A stretch of 64,000 nt of DNA from positions 41,375-105,374 of the forward strand of contig JACRBM010000096.1 in NCBI GenBank assembly GCA_016219275.1, in the 5' to 3' direction. Positions 32,646 to 41,622 of this stretch are shown piece by piece. The first letter of the stretch is position 1. Each line of letters opens with the position of its first letter. Origin of the DNA: Chloroflexota bacterium. GTDB lineage: Bacteria; Chloroflexota; Anaerolineae; UBA4142. The notes below the pieces were generated by a model. That model had not been told where the DNA came from and searched no databases. It was given only the letters and a program-made list of their open reading frames with translations. The translations under genes and the position numbers were made by a program.

Positions 32646-33197
32646 ATGTGGTCTGACGAACAATTAGTTGACGCGCTGATGCGCGGCGAAACCTGGGTCA
32701 TGTCGGCGCTGTACGACCGCTATGGCAGACTGGTATTTTCGCTCGCGCTGAGAATTCTCAACGACCGCACCGCCGCCGAAGAAACGGTGCAAGAAGTTTT
32801 CGTCAAGGTCTGGCGGCGCGCGCGCAATTTTGACGCGTCGCGCGGCAAGTTCTCGTCGTGGCTCACCGGCATCGCACACCACCACGCTATTGACGAACTG
32901 CGTCGCCGCCGCGTTCGCCCGTCCGTCGCGGAAGATGAGATGGCGGTGCTCGACGTTGTGGATAGCGGTCCCGCACCGCACGAATTGGCGGTGCAAAGTC
33001 ATGAACGTCACCGCATTCGCGAGGCGCTCGGCGCGATTCCGCTCGAACAACGGCGCGCGATTGAAATGGCGTACTTTGAGGGCTTGACGCAACAAGAAAT
33101 CGCCGATGCGTTAGAGCAGCCACTCGGCACGATCAAGACGCGAATGCGCTTGGGCATGCAAAAACTCAAGACGCTGCTCGATGAGACCGTCGCCTAG
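32646..33197 (+). CDS. ECF-subfamily RNA polymerase sigma factor
   Basis: 183 residues. Region 2 contains LYDRYGRLVFSLALRIL and AAEETVQEVFVKVWRRA; region 4 contains EGLTQQEIADALEQPLGTIK followed by TRMRLGMQKLK. The gene order sigma factor then RskA-like anti-sigma places it in the SigK-like ECF group. The ATG at 32646 has no ribosome site; the frame is open further upstream through the phage terminator. Confidence 0.9.
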   Translation: MWSDEQLVDALMRGETWVMSALYDRYGRLVFSLALRILNDRTAAEETVQEVFVKVWRRARNFDASRGKFSSWLTGIAHHHAIDELRRRRVRPSVAEDEMAVLDVVDSGPAPHELAVQSHERHRIREALGAIPLEQRRAIEMAYFEGLTQQEIADALEQPLGTIKTRMRLGMQKLKTLLDETVA

Positions 33198-33203
33198 CGA
33201 AAA

Positions 33204-33297
33204 ACTTTGCGAAGGTTGATCGGAAACTGGTTTCTCGATGACGCACCTGCCGCTTGCAAACCACGCTTGTTTTATCGGCTTCACCTTCGCAAGGTCG
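33204..33297. repeat. Inverted repeat between sigma and anti-sigma genes
   Basis: TTGCGAAGGT near 33207 and ACCTTCGCAA near 33283 face each other about 65 bp apart. The same arms recur at 52715-52759. Whether they are a dispersed repeat or a binding site is open. The 164-bp gap holds no gene. Confidence 0.5.
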
Positions 33298-33361
33298 AAC
33301 GAGTTTGTGTCAAATAAATCTGTCTTCGTTAGTATTGCGTATGAATAGGTGAGAAGGAACG

Positions 33362-34147
33362 ATGTCCACCTGTCAAGAAATTCAAGAACTCATTCCAGCG
33401 TACGTACTGGATGCAGTAACCGATCAAGAACGCATTGCCGTTGAGACACATTTGCCGCGCTGCCCAGACTGCGCGCAATTGGTCGCGGCATACCGTCCGA
33501 TTGCCGATTCGCTCGCCGCGTCCGTGCAACCCGTCGAGCCGTCCGCGGACTTGAAATATCGCGTGCTTGCGGCGACGATGCCGCGCGCAAAATCGTCGCC
33601 TGCGCGCGATCCGTGGTTCACGCGGCTTGGCTCCGCGCTCGCCGCGCTCTTTCGTTCGCCGATATTTTCGGCGACGGCATTGGTGTTGGTCGTCGTGCTG
33701 GCGCTGTGGAATTTCTCCTTGCACAATCAGTTGGATGACCAGACCGCCGCGAATCAACGCTTTATCACCGAGTTATCGCGCCAACGCGATGTGATGTCGG
33801 TGATGGCGTATGGCGCAGGACAACCGCGTCAAATCACCGGGACGGAAATCGCCGCGCGCTCGACTGGGCGATTGTATGGCAAATCCGATCAAGTCACTTT
33901 TGCGATGGTCGTGCATGGTCTCCCGGCGTCCAAGCCAGGCAAGGTTTATCAATTGTGGTTGATTGAGGTGAGCGGTGATCGCACGAGCGGCGGAACGTTT
34001 ACCGTGGGTGAGGACGGGTACGGCTGGCTCTCGATTCATTCGCCCAAGCCGTTGGGTGATTATCAAGGTATTGGTGTCACCGAAGAACCGGCGGGCGGCA
34101 GTCCCAAGCCGACGGGTCCCAAAGTGATGGGAACGAATTTGCAATGA
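33362..34147 (+). CDS. Anti-sigma factor (zinc-finger N-terminus, RskA-type C-terminus)
   Basis: 261 residues. The N-terminal anti-sigma zinc-finger pattern is HLPRCPDC (His30, Cys34, Cys37). One membrane helix lies at about 103-120 (TALVLVVVLALWNF). The external domain from ~160 matches anti-sigma-K RskA (FAMVVHGLPASKPGKVYQLW, LIEVSGDRTSGGTF). It should hold the adjacent ECF factor at the membrane until a signal triggers release by proteolysis. The site-2 protease at 43240 is a conceivable partner, but nothing here links them directly. Confidence 0.88.
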   Translation: MSTCQEIQELIPAYVLDAVTDQERIAVETHLPRCPDCAQLVAAYRPIADSLAASVQPVEPSADLKYRVLAATMPRAKSSPARDPWFTRLGSALAALFRSPIFSATALVLVVVLALWNFSLHNQLDDQTAANQRFITELSRQRDVMSVMAYGAGQPRQITGTEIAARSTGRLYGKSDQVTFAMVVHGLPASKPGKVYQLWLIEVSGDRTSGGTFTVGEDGYGWLSIHSPKPLGDYQGIGVTEEPAGGSPKPTGPKVMGTNLQ

Positions 34148-34181
34148 AAATCGCGGGAGAAATATTCTCCCGCGATTTTTT
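34147..34181 (+). terminator. Terminator after the anti-sigma gene
   Basis: AAAATCGCGGGAGAA pairs perfectly with TTCTCCCGCGATTTT over ATA and is followed by TT. It begins in the stop codon. Confidence 0.9.
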
Positions 34182-34207
34182 GTTGGGGCTTTGGCAAAGT
34201 CGTGTTG

Positions 34208-34314
34208 TGTCATTTCGAGAAGGCGGTTTGTGCCGGTGCTGAGCGAAGCCGAGGTAAGCAATCCCCGATTCGCTTGTTGGGAATTGCTTCGCCGTTGGGC
34301 GGCTCGCAATGACA
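34208..34314. repeat. Dispersed palindromic repeat, TGTCATTGCGAG family
   Basis: A 107-bp element bounded by TGTCATTTCGAG and CTCGCAATGACA (12-bp inverted ends, one mismatch) with inner facing copies of AGCAATCCC / GGGAATTGCT. Related copies lie at 49255-49375 and, degraded, at 62931-62998. No coding capacity. Confidence 0.7.
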
Positions 34315-34387
34315 GCCCGCTACGACTTTGACATGCGCGCGTAGATGGCGTATGATTCCGCGCAACCAAACTGAGAGGTGAAGCGGA

Positions 34388-35467
34388 ATGATAGACAACC
34401 AAGTGACACAATCTCCCGCGCCGCGCGCGCGCGTGTGGAGCGCCGACACGCGCCGCTGGGTCATCATCGGACTGGTGCTCGCTGCGCTGTTGATCGAGTA
34501 CGCGATTCGCGACACGCTGCCGCCGCTGATTATTGCGTTGCTGTTGACGTACTTGCTCAACCCAATCGTGACCGGCTTGGCGCGACGTTTACGCGCGCCG
34601 CGCATTCTCGCGCTCGCGCTGGTCTATCTCACGTTCATCGCGTTGAGCGTCGCGGCGCTCGCCACGCTCGTGCCGATTTTGATTCGCCAGGTCGCGTCGT
34701 TGGCGACCGGACTCGACCGAATCCTCTTGCAAATCAGTGTCGCCGCCAAACAGATTCCACTGCTCGAAGCGATCGGCGTGCCCGCCGATTCGAGCGCGTT
34801 GGCGGACCAACTGCGCGGCGAGATCGCACAACTCGCGTCCTCCGCGCCGCGCGTGCTCGCGGGCGCGGCATCCGGCGCACTCTCGCTCGTGTTCATTCTC
34901 GTCCTGTCGTTTTATCTGCTCAAAGACACGGAAGCGATCGAGCGCAGTATTGACGGCGCGATTCCCGAACATTATCGCGATGACGCGTGGCGCATCAAAG
35001 CGGAACTGAACGACATCTGGTCGAGTTTTTTGCGCGGGCAAGTCGTGCTCGCGTTGATCATCGGTACGATCACGACAGCGGTGCTATGGGCGCTCGGCGT
35101 TCACAACGCGCTCATCCTCGGCGTGCTCGCCGGTTTGCTCGAAGTCGTGCCGACGATCGGTCCGATCATCGCGATGGCGCCCGCGGTGTTGATCGCGCTT
35201 TATCAGGGTTCGCTGAATTTGCCGGTGGATAATTCGACGTTTGCGCTCATCGTCGTCGCGGCGTACTTTGTGATTCAACAATTGGAGAATCATCTGGTCG
35301 TGCCGAACGTATTGGGATCGAGCGTGAACCTGCCGGCGGTTGTGATTCTGTTCGGCGCGTTCGCCGGCGCAAGTCTCGGCGGGGTGCTCGGCATTTTCCT
35401 CGCCGCGCCGGTGCTGGCGACGGCGCGGTTGTTCGGACGGTTTCTACTGCAGCATCTCCTCGAATAG
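34388..35467 (+). CDS. AI-2E family permease
   Basis: 359 residues, the usual family length, with membrane segments at both ends (ALLIEYAIRDTLPPLIIALL; IGTITTAVLWALGVHNALIL) and a helical middle loop. C-terminal motifs of the family include GLLEVVPTIGPIIA, FVIQQLENHLVVPNVLG and GVLGIFLAAPV. Members export AI-2 or other small molecules; the substrate cannot be told from sequence. GAGGTGAAGCGG precedes the ATG. Confidence 0.9.
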   Translation: MIDNQVTQSPAPRARVWSADTRRWVIIGLVLAALLIEYAIRDTLPPLIIALLLTYLLNPIVTGLARRLRAPRILALALVYLTFIALSVAALATLVPILIRQVASLATGLDRILLQISVAAKQIPLLEAIGVPADSSALADQLRGEIAQLASSAPRVLAGAASGALSLVFILVLSFYLLKDTEAIERSIDGAIPEHYRDDAWRIKAELNDIWSSFLRGQVVLALIIGTITTAVLWALGVHNALILGVLAGLLEVVPTIGPIIAMAPAVLIALYQGSLNLPVDNSTFALIVVAAYFVIQQLENHLVVPNVLGSSVNLPAVVILFGAFAGASLGGVLGIFLAAPVLATARLFGRFLLQHLLE

Positions 35468-35698
35468 GTAGCACTCGACCAAATCGTGGAGATCGAAGCG
35501 GGGCGATTGAAACACCTGCACAGCACCAAACGCAGTGCGGTGCAAGTGTCGCCTTTGTGAGGCGTTCCGCCGGGCGTCCATCCCTCATTGCATTCGGGAC
35601 AATTGCCTGCGTGGACGCGGTTTCGCCCGTGTAGGCGGGCGACCAGCCGCAGGCTCATGCGGGGCAATTTCAATTGCCAGATGAAATTGCCGCGACTA
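35468..35698. other. Intergenic region, no gene recognised
   Basis: About 230 bp without a convincing gene. It contains short facing repeats (GGCAATTTCAATTGCC-like, TTTCGCCCG/CGGGCGA) that look like decayed palindromic elements. Confidence 0.4.
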
Positions 35699-35729
35699 GA
35701 ATCCAGGTTTCTTCAAGAAACCTGGATTC
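35699..35729 (+). terminator. Terminator-like hairpin
   Basis: GAATCCAGGTTTCTT pairs with AAGAAACCTGGATTC over a short loop, then TTTCT. It lies between the permease and the PA14 protein. Confidence 0.65.
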
Positions 35730-35844
35730 TTTCTGTGCTTGCCGGTTGCATTCAGAATGATTTTGGTATATCCTATTTCCAGAACCAAAGAGTTCCTTCG
35801 TCGCGTTTTGCATTGTCGAAGCGGAAGGACCAAAGGAGGTCAAG

Positions 35845-37599
35845 ATGATGCGACAGTTTCTGCTCCGCTTGAGTTTATTCCTGAGTATGCTCGTCCTGGG
35901 TTTGTGCGCGCCAATCGCGCAAGCCAGTCCCCCCGGCGTGCCGTTGTTGAACGGTTATTTGACCGGCTGCACGGGCGAGTATTTCAACAACATCTCCGTG
36001 TCCGGTTCGCCGGCGTTCGTGCGCGGCGATGGCGCGCTGAATTTCTTTTGGCAAGAAAATGCGTCACCCGCGCCGGGCGTCAACGTCAACAACTATTCGG
36101 TGCGGTGGACGTGCACGGTGAACGCGCCGTCATCCGCGAACTACACGTTCAACATCGTCACCGATGATGGCATGAACGTGATCGTGGATGGCAACTTGAT
36201 CTTGTGGGCGTTCTACGATCAAGGTCCTACGGCGTACTCGGCGACGACGTACCTCAACGCGGGCGCGCACACGGTGCGCGTCGAGTACTATAACAAATGG
36301 AATCCGGGGACGGCGCAGGTATCGAGTTCGCTCGGCAGTGGCGGCGGCGCCTCGTTTCCGAATTGGAAGGGCGAGTACTTTAACAATCAAACACTTGCCG
36401 GCGCGCCGACGATCACACGCGATGATGCGAACATCAATTTCAACTGGGGCACTGGTTCGCCCGATCCCGCGATTCCGACAGATTATTTTTCGGCGCGCTG
36501 GACGCGCAATTTTTATTTCAATGCCGGCGCCTGGCGCTTTACGACGACGACCGATGATGGCGTGCGTTTGTGGGTGGATGGCAACCTGGTGATTGACAAA
36601 TGGTTCGCGCAGACCGTCACGGCGTACTCGGCGGATGTGTCGCTCGGGGCGGGCAATCACGCGGTCCAGATGGAGTACTTTGACCAAACGCTCAACGCGA
36701 TTGCCCAGTTGAGTTACACGCCGGTGTCTTCGCCGCCGCCGCCGCCGCCGCCACCGCCACCGGGTCCGACGAGTGCGTGGCGCGGACAGTACTTTAACAA
36801 CCTGACGTTTTCCGGCGCGCCGGTGTTTGTGCGCGACGACCCAGTTTTGAATTTCAACTGGTACGAGGGTTCGCCCGGTCCTGGGATGCCGATTGACTTT
36901 TTCGCGATCAAGTGGGACTCGACGCAAAATATTCCGGCGACCGGCAATTACACCGTCTCCGCGACGTCGGATGATGGCGTGCGCCTGTGGATTGACGGCG
37001 TGCTCGTGATTGACGCGTGGTACGATCACGGTCCGACCCAGTTCACGACGACGGTGTATCTCACCGCGGGCGCGCACGCGGTCCACGTCGAGTACTATGA
37101 TCGGCAACTCGGCGCGATGATTAGCGTCCAAATTGGCGGAGGCGTGTTGCCACCGCCGCCGCCGCCGCAACCGGTCGGCGATGTGATCGTGGATGATCGC
37201 GGACCGGGTTGGCAAGCCGGCGGTGTGGGCGGATGGCTGGATGTCGCGGCGGGCATCGGCGGGCACGCGTTCGTGTCGTACACGCGACCGCATTCGTCGT
37301 TCGGTTACAACTGGGCGCGCTGGTTCCCGACTCTGCCGCGCGCCGGATACTACGAGGTGTTTGCGTACATCCCGGCAGGCACTGCGAATTCATTGCGCGC
37401 GCGGTACTGGATCGCGCACGGCGGGCGATACAATCTTTCGGTACGACCTCAAGCGTACTATGCCAATCAGTGGGCGTCGCTCGGCACGTACTACTTTAAC
37501 GCGACCGGCGGCGAGTACGTCTCGCTCGCGGATGTGACGTACGAGTGTCTCTACTGTCGCTCCGTCGTCTTCGACGCGATACTGTTCAGTCCGCGATAA
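35845..37599 (+). CDS. Secreted protein with three PA14-like domains and a golvesin-type C-terminal domain
   Basis: 584 residues after AAAGGAGGTCAAG. Signal peptide with cleavage about residue 28 (LCAPIAQASPP). Three PA14-like repeats near 40-155, 170-285 and 310-425, each with GEYFNN or GQYFNN, a TDDGVRLWVDG-type core and a GAHxVxxEYxD end. They are joined by Pro-rich linkers, the longest a run of prolines near 295. The C-terminal ~140 residues start VIVDDRGPGWQAGG and match golvesin/Xly-type beta-sandwich domains. PA14 domains bind glycans. A cell-surface adhesive or binding role is likely. Confidence 0.85.
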   Translation: MMRQFLLRLSLFLSMLVLGLCAPIAQASPPGVPLLNGYLTGCTGEYFNNISVSGSPAFVRGDGALNFFWQENASPAPGVNVNNYSVRWTCTVNAPSSANYTFNIVTDDGMNVIVDGNLILWAFYDQGPTAYSATTYLNAGAHTVRVEYYNKWNPGTAQVSSSLGSGGGASFPNWKGEYFNNQTLAGAPTITRDDANINFNWGTGSPDPAIPTDYFSARWTRNFYFNAGAWRFTTTTDDGVRLWVDGNLVIDKWFAQTVTAYSADVSLGAGNHAVQMEYFDQTLNAIAQLSYTPVSSPPPPPPPPPPGPTSAWRGQYFNNLTFSGAPVFVRDDPVLNFNWYEGSPGPGMPIDFFAIKWDSTQNIPATGNYTVSATSDDGVRLWIDGVLVIDAWYDHGPTQFTTTVYLTAGAHAVHVEYYDRQLGAMISVQIGGGVLPPPPPPQPVGDVIVDDRGPGWQAGGVGGWLDVAAGIGGHAFVSYTRPHSSFGYNWARWFPTLPRAGYYEVFAYIPAGTANSLRARYWIAHGGRYNLSVRPQAYYANQWASLGTYYFNATGGEYVSLADVTYECLYCRSVVFDAILFSPR

Positions 37600-37627
37600 A
37601 GTCGAAAGAATGTAACACACAAGAAAG

Positions 37628-37662
37628 ACGAGAGGCGAGTCATCAAGACTCGCCTCTTGTCG
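37628..37662 (+). terminator. Terminator between convergent genes
   Basis: ACGAGAGGCGAGTC pairs with GACTCGCCTCTTGTCGT (one bulge) over ATCAA, followed by TTT. It separates the PA14 gene and the leftward membrane-protein gene. Confidence 0.75.
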
Positions 37663-37671
37663 TTTGGGCGG

Positions 37672-37899
37672 CTATCTGCCGGCGCGAATTTTTGCGCCGC
37701 TCAATGGGCAACTAAACAGCGGCGCGAACACGCAAAAGTCGAGTAACCCCGCGAGCAACGGCAACACGCCAACGAACGCGACGATGATGCCAGTCGTGCC
37801 GCCAACTCCCAGCAAGCCCCACGCGATCAGGGCGATGCCTGCCACGATGCGAACAAGGCGACCAGTGGTGGAAGCCATGAAACTAATGAACGGGTTCAT
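37672..37899 (-). CDS. Small membrane protein of the YgaP-transmembrane (DUF2892) type
   Basis: 75 residues from MNPFISFMASTTGRLVRIVA; two hydrophobic helices separated by a glycine-rich turn (GLLGVGGTTGIIVAFVGVLP), with Cys residues in the C-terminal CVFAPLFSCPLSG. AAAGGAG lies 8 bp before the ATG. Lies 77 bp downstream of the Crp/Fnr gene on the same strand; this pairing is common and suggests regulation by that protein. Confidence 0.8.
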   Translation of the reverse strand: MNPFISFMASTTGRLVRIVAGIALIAWGLLGVGGTTGIIVAFVGVLPLLAGLLDFCVFAPLFSCPLSGAKIRAGR

Positions 37900-37967
37900 A
37901 TCAACATCTCCTTTTGTTTGGGTTTGTAAGCTTGACCCGATTATAGGAGATGTGGCGATTTTTGTCG

Positions 37968-37980
37968 GTGACAATGTCAC
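37968..37980. promoter_or_regulatory. Small palindrome at the end of the Crp/Fnr gene
   Basis: GTGACA-A-TGTCAC lies 70 bp upstream of the membrane-protein start. It is a possible binding site for the Crp/Fnr protein just encoded, but a chance match cannot be excluded. Confidence 0.3.
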
Positions 37981-38651
37981 ACAACGGAGCGAGTTTGCAG
38001 AGATTCAAAATCGAGGATTTCGACCGCGCCGCGCGCCACGCGAATCATCCGTTCGCTCGCAAGACCTTCGAGGATGCGGCTGATGACTTCGCGCGAACTA
38101 CCCAGCTCCGCCGCGATTTCTTGATGCGTGATGTGGATGGGATTCTCGGTTCGACTGCGCTTGAGCAAGAGCGCGGCGACGCGCGTATCCACGCGGCGGA
38201 ATGCCACCTCGTCCACGATTGCCAGCACGCTGACCAGGCGCTGCGAAAGGAGATCGAAGACAAAGCCACGCCACAGGTCGTAGCGGCGCACCCAGTCGCG
38301 AAAGGCATCCGCCGGAATCATCACTGCCTCGGCGTCTTGCTCGACGGTCGCAATCGCGGGAAATGATTGTTGACTGAGAATCGCGTTCGCGGTCAGGATA
38401 CACGATTCGCCGGAGCCAAAGCGATACAAGGTAATCTCGCGTCCCGTCTCGCCGATTTTGTACACCCGCACCACGCCCGCAAGCAACAGCGCGATCGCAT
38501 CGGCGCGGTCGCCTTCGACGAACACGTCCTTGCCAGTTGGGATGCGCGCGAAGAACGCGGTCTGCTGAAACTCGCGCACGAGTTGCGGATCGGCGCGCTT
38601 TAAGATGGGCACGACGCGTGCGATGCGGTTGAAGTGTTCTTGAGTAAGCAT
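37977..38651 (-). CDS. Crp/Fnr family transcription regulator
   Basis: 224 residues from the ATG at 38649-38651. A cyclic-nucleotide-binding fold at 30-125 (RIPTGKDVFVEGDRADAIAL, LLAGVVRVYKIGETG, GESCILTANAIL) and a winged helix at about 165-215 (HITHQEIAAELGSSREVISR). No N-terminal Cys cluster, so it does not carry an Fnr-type iron-sulfur centre; Cys84 in GESCILT is typical of a group with unknown effector. Confidence 0.9.
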   Translation of the reverse strand: MLTQEHFNRIARVVPILKRADPQLVREFQQTAFFARIPTGKDVFVEGDRADAIALLLAGVVRVYKIGETGREITLYRFGSGESCILTANAILSQQSFPAIATVEQDAEAVMIPADAFRDWVRRYDLWRGFVFDLLSQRLVSVLAIVDEVAFRRVDTRVAALLLKRSRTENPIHITHQEIAAELGSSREVISRILEGLASERMIRVARGAVEILDFESLQTRSVV

Positions 38652-38818
38652 TGGGTTATTGATGTTGAGGTTTGTTCGTAGGATTGGATTGGCGAAAGTA
38701 TAGCCACGATAGAACTTGGCGTCAATATGTGGAGCCATGACACCGCGCCGCTTTTTTGTTTGACTTGTACCGCGAGCACTTGTATACTTGCCGCAATCCT
38801 CTCGAAACGAGAAACCCG

Positions 38819-41614
38819 ATGCCACCTCAAATCGCGTACGACCAAATCGAACGGCTCGTCAAACGATTCAAGAATCTTCCCTCGCGCGAGCGTCACGCGT
38901 ACAACGAAGACAACACGCGCAAAGATTTCATCCTCCCGCTTTTTCGCGCGCTCGAATGGAACATTGACGACGCGCGCGAAGTGACCGCCGAGGAAAAAAT
39001 CTCGCGCGGGTTTGTGGATTTTGCGTTTCGCATCGGCGGCGTGCCCAAGTTCATGCTCGAAACGAAACGCGTCGGCGAAGATTTGAACAAGCGCGAATGG
39101 GCGCAGCAGGCGGTTGATTACGCGTACCACAAGGACGTAACCTGGGCGGTGCTCTCCGACTTTGAAGGATTGAAAATCATCAATGCCGAGATCAAGGAAT
39201 CGAATCCGCTCGCGGCGACGTTCAAATCGTTTGCGGTGGACGAGTACGTCACGCGCTTGAACGAATTGTGGTTGCTCTCGCGTCCGGCGTTTGCCGAAGG
39301 ATTGTTGGATCGCGATGCGGAAAAAGTGTTCAAGCGCAGCATCAAGACGCCGATCACGCAAACGTTGTTCGACAATCTGACGACGTGGCGCAAAAGTCTG
39401 TACAAGAATCTGCGCGCGTACAATCCGTTGTGGTCGGACCAGGACATTGACGATGCGGTGCAACGCCTGCTCGACCGATTGATTTTCATTCGTACCGCCG
39501 AAGACCGCGAGGTGGAAGGCGAAAAATTGCGCGCGCTCGTGCGCGAGTTGCAAGACCGCAATCGTCTGAACGATTTGATCCCCGCGCTGTCCCAGCGTTT
39601 CCGCGCGCTCGACGGAATTTACAACAGCGAATTGTTCGCGCCGCATCTGTGCGAATCGCTGACGTACGAGCCGACCGTGCTCGTGGATATTATCGAGCAG
39701 TTGTACGGTTCGGAAGCGAGTTTACTGCGTTACAATTTCGCGTTCATTGACGCGGACGTGTTGGGCAGGGCGTACGAGCAATACCTGGGTAACGTCGTCG
39801 CGGGTAAATCGGGTAGGGGCGTTTTATTAAACGCCCCCACAAACGCCGCCCCGACAAAATCGAAACGCAAATCGCAGGGCATTTACTACACGCCGACATT
39901 CGTCGTCAAGTACATCGTTCAGCAAACGCTGGGACGCTACTTGGACGAACACGGCTACAACCCCTCGCGTCCGCTGCGTGTGCTCGACCCAGCGTGCGGT
40001 TCGGGTTCGTTCTTGATCGAAGCGTTCGACGTGTTGGATCAGTACATCGCGCGCACGACGGGACAAGACCGACCCATCCCCCCAACCCCCTTCCCTCGCA
40101 GGGAAGGGGGCAAGGGGGATAGGTTGGACATGCACGATTACGCGCGGCATCGCCAAATCTTGTCCACGAATATCTTTGGCGTGGACAAGGACGCGCAAGC
40201 GGTCGAGGTGGCGCAACTCAATTTGCTGTTGAAAGCGTTGAACCACCGCGAGAAATTGCCGAAGCTGGAAAATATTCGTTGCGGTGATTCGCTCATCAGC
40301 GGCACGCCGAAAGAGTTGGAAGAATATTTTGGCGCGAGCGCGAAAGAGAAAAACGCGTTCAACTGGGAACGCGAGTTCAAGACGGTGATGGCGGACGGCG
40401 GGTTTGATGTGATTGTGGGCAATCCGCCGTATGGAATGCTTCAGCCGCATAACACTGACAAAGCCACGCTCGATTACTTGAACGCAAAGTATGGCGTCGC
40501 AAGTTTCAAGATAGATATGTTCCATTTGTTTATGGAACGTTGTATTCATCTGTTGCGTGGTGGCGGTTATTTGGGTTTGATTGTGCCAAACACGTTTATA
40601 ACCAACGTGTACACTCAAAAACTTCGAGACCTGCTCGTTTCCAATTGCAGAATTTTAGCGATTGTTGTATCGCAAGAAAAAATCTTTTCTGATGCAGAAG
40701 TCAATAATGCGATCATCGTTTTCCAGAAAGAACTAGACGCTGATAAGTGTGACGCTAATTATCTGACAGTCACATTAAATGCAGATGTTGCTTTGTTGAC
40801 CGGACAACCTTCCGCATCTAGCACCCACAAACTAAGACAATCAGACATGGTTTTCTTGGGAAGTGGTTCTTGGAATATCAAGTTGTCAGATGAGGCAGTA
40901 AAACCATTGAAACGTATTCAAGCGCATTCAACGTCGCTCGGTGATGTTGCAAAAATCAATCGCGGTCTTATAAGTGGCGATAGAGAAAAATATTTTGCGG
41001 CCAAACCAAAAAGCAAGAAATGGTTGCCGATAATCACAGGAACAGACGTAAGCAGGTATTCCATTCAACAAGCCAAAGAGTTCGTCCTGTTTGAGAAACC
41101 AGCGGGCGCGGGCGGATGTTGGGATCCGCAAGTACACCAAGCAAGTAAAATTGTAATTCGCCAAATTGGTTACTTTCCAATTGCGGCGTATGACACGCAT
41201 CCATATTGCGTCACGGGTAATATTTTCACGGTTCGCTCGACGGGAGACTATCTTCCGCAATTTCTTCTTGGGATTCTCAACTCGAAATTCACTCAAGCGT
41301 TGTGGCAATTATTGTACGGCGATTTCAAAGCGATCTTTCCGGAACTCAAAGGAATTTACCTTGAACAGTATCCCATCCGCCGCATCAACTTTGCCGACCC
41401 AGCCGAAAAGAAACAACACGATGCCATCGTCGCGCTCGTCGAAGAAATGCTTGACCTGCAAAAAGATTACGCGGAGGTGGCGCGCGAAAAATTGCCGCGT
41501 GCCGATTCGCTCAAGCGCAAAATTGACGCGGTGGACGCGGAGATTGACGCGGCTGTGTATCGGTTGTATGATTTGAACGCGGAAGAAATCAAGGTGGTGG
41601 AAGGAAAGGAATAG
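38819..41614 (+). CDS. Single-chain type IIG-like restriction-modification enzyme
   Basis: 931 residues from the ATG at 38819. The N-terminal nuclease domain has a PD-(D/E)xK pattern (FVDFAFRIGGVPKFMLETKR). A helical linker follows, then the N6-adenine methylase core with motif I (LDPACGSGSF, near residue 390) and motif IV (NPPYGM, near 535). The C-terminal half (LGSGSWNIKLSDEAVKPL, PIITGTDVSRYSI) is the target-recognition domain. It cuts and methylates with one polypeptide. Two palindromic inserts are carried in frame around motif I. The last ~35 codons recur at 42393-42506. Confidence 0.88.
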   Translation: MPPQIAYDQIERLVKRFKNLPSRERHAYNEDNTRKDFILPLFRALEWNIDDAREVTAEEKISRGFVDFAFRIGGVPKFMLETKRVGEDLNKREWAQQAVDYAYHKDVTWAVLSDFEGLKIINAEIKESNPLAATFKSFAVDEYVTRLNELWLLSRPAFAEGLLDRDAEKVFKRSIKTPITQTLFDNLTTWRKSLYKNLRAYNPLWSDQDIDDAVQRLLDRLIFIRTAEDREVEGEKLRALVRELQDRNRLNDLIPALSQRFRALDGIYNSELFAPHLCESLTYEPTVLVDIIEQLYGSEASLLRYNFAFIDADVLGRAYEQYLGNVVAGKSGRGVLLNAPTNAAPTKSKRKSQGIYYTPTFVVKYIVQQTLGRYLDEHGYNPSRPLRVLDPACGSGSFLIEAFDVLDQYIARTTGQDRPIPPTPFPRREGGKGDRLDMHDYARHRQILSTNIFGVDKDAQAVEVAQLNLLLKALNHREKLPKLENIRCGDSLISGTPKELEEYFGASAKEKNAFNWEREFKTVMADGGFDVIVGNPPYGMLQPHNTDKATLDYLNAKYGVASFKIDMFHLFMERCIHLLRGGGYLGLIVPNTFITNVYTQKLRDLLVSNCRILAIVVSQEKIFSDAEVNNAIIVFQKELDADKCDANYLTVTLNADVALLTGQPSASSTHKLRQSDMVFLGSGSWNIKLSDEAVKPLKRIQAHSTSLGDVAKINRGLISGDREKYFAAKPKSKKWLPIITGTDVSRYSIQQAKEFVLFEKPAGAGGCWDPQVHQASKIVIRQIGYFPIAAYDTHPYCVTGNIFTVRSTGDYLPQFLLGILNSKFTQALWQLLYGDFKAIFPELKGIYLEQYPIRRINFADPAEKKQHDAIVALVEEMLDLQKDYAEVAREKLPRADSLKRKIDAVDAEIDAAVYRLYDLNAEEIKVVEGKE
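39813..39840. repeat. Palindromic insert in the R-M gene, in frame
   Basis: GGGGCGTTT / AAACGCCCC around TATT within an extra GC-rich stretch that encodes GRGVLLNAPTNAAPT. This lies between two conserved pieces (YEQYLGN and KSQGIYYTPT) that are normally close together in the family. Confidence 0.6.
40076..40120. repeat. Second palindromic insert in the R-M gene, in frame
   Basis: AACCCCCTTCCC / GGGAAGGGGG around TCGCA, with outer ATCCCCC / GGGGGAT arms. It encodes the atypical PIPPTPFPRREGGKGD between methylase motif I and the next helix. Similar C/G-rich arms occur at 49296-49340 and 55360-55384. Confidence 0.65.
41511..41608 (+). repeat. R-M tail copy 1 (end of the R-M gene)
   Basis: The segment encoding SLKRKIDAVDAEIDAAVYRL and YDLNAEEIKVVEG. 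It recurs almost unchanged at 42393-42500 and, decayed, at 43118-43158. Confidence 0.8.
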
Positions 41615-41622
41615 GAGGAAGA

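Noticed and set aside
35739..36167. 142-codon rightward frame before and over the PA14 gene
   Set aside because: Out of frame with the signal peptide and PA14 repeats; Arg-rich shadow composition.
36130..37293. 387-codon leftward frame over the PA14 protein
   Set aside because: Arg-rich mirror of the real gene; typical of long shadows in GC-rich DNA.
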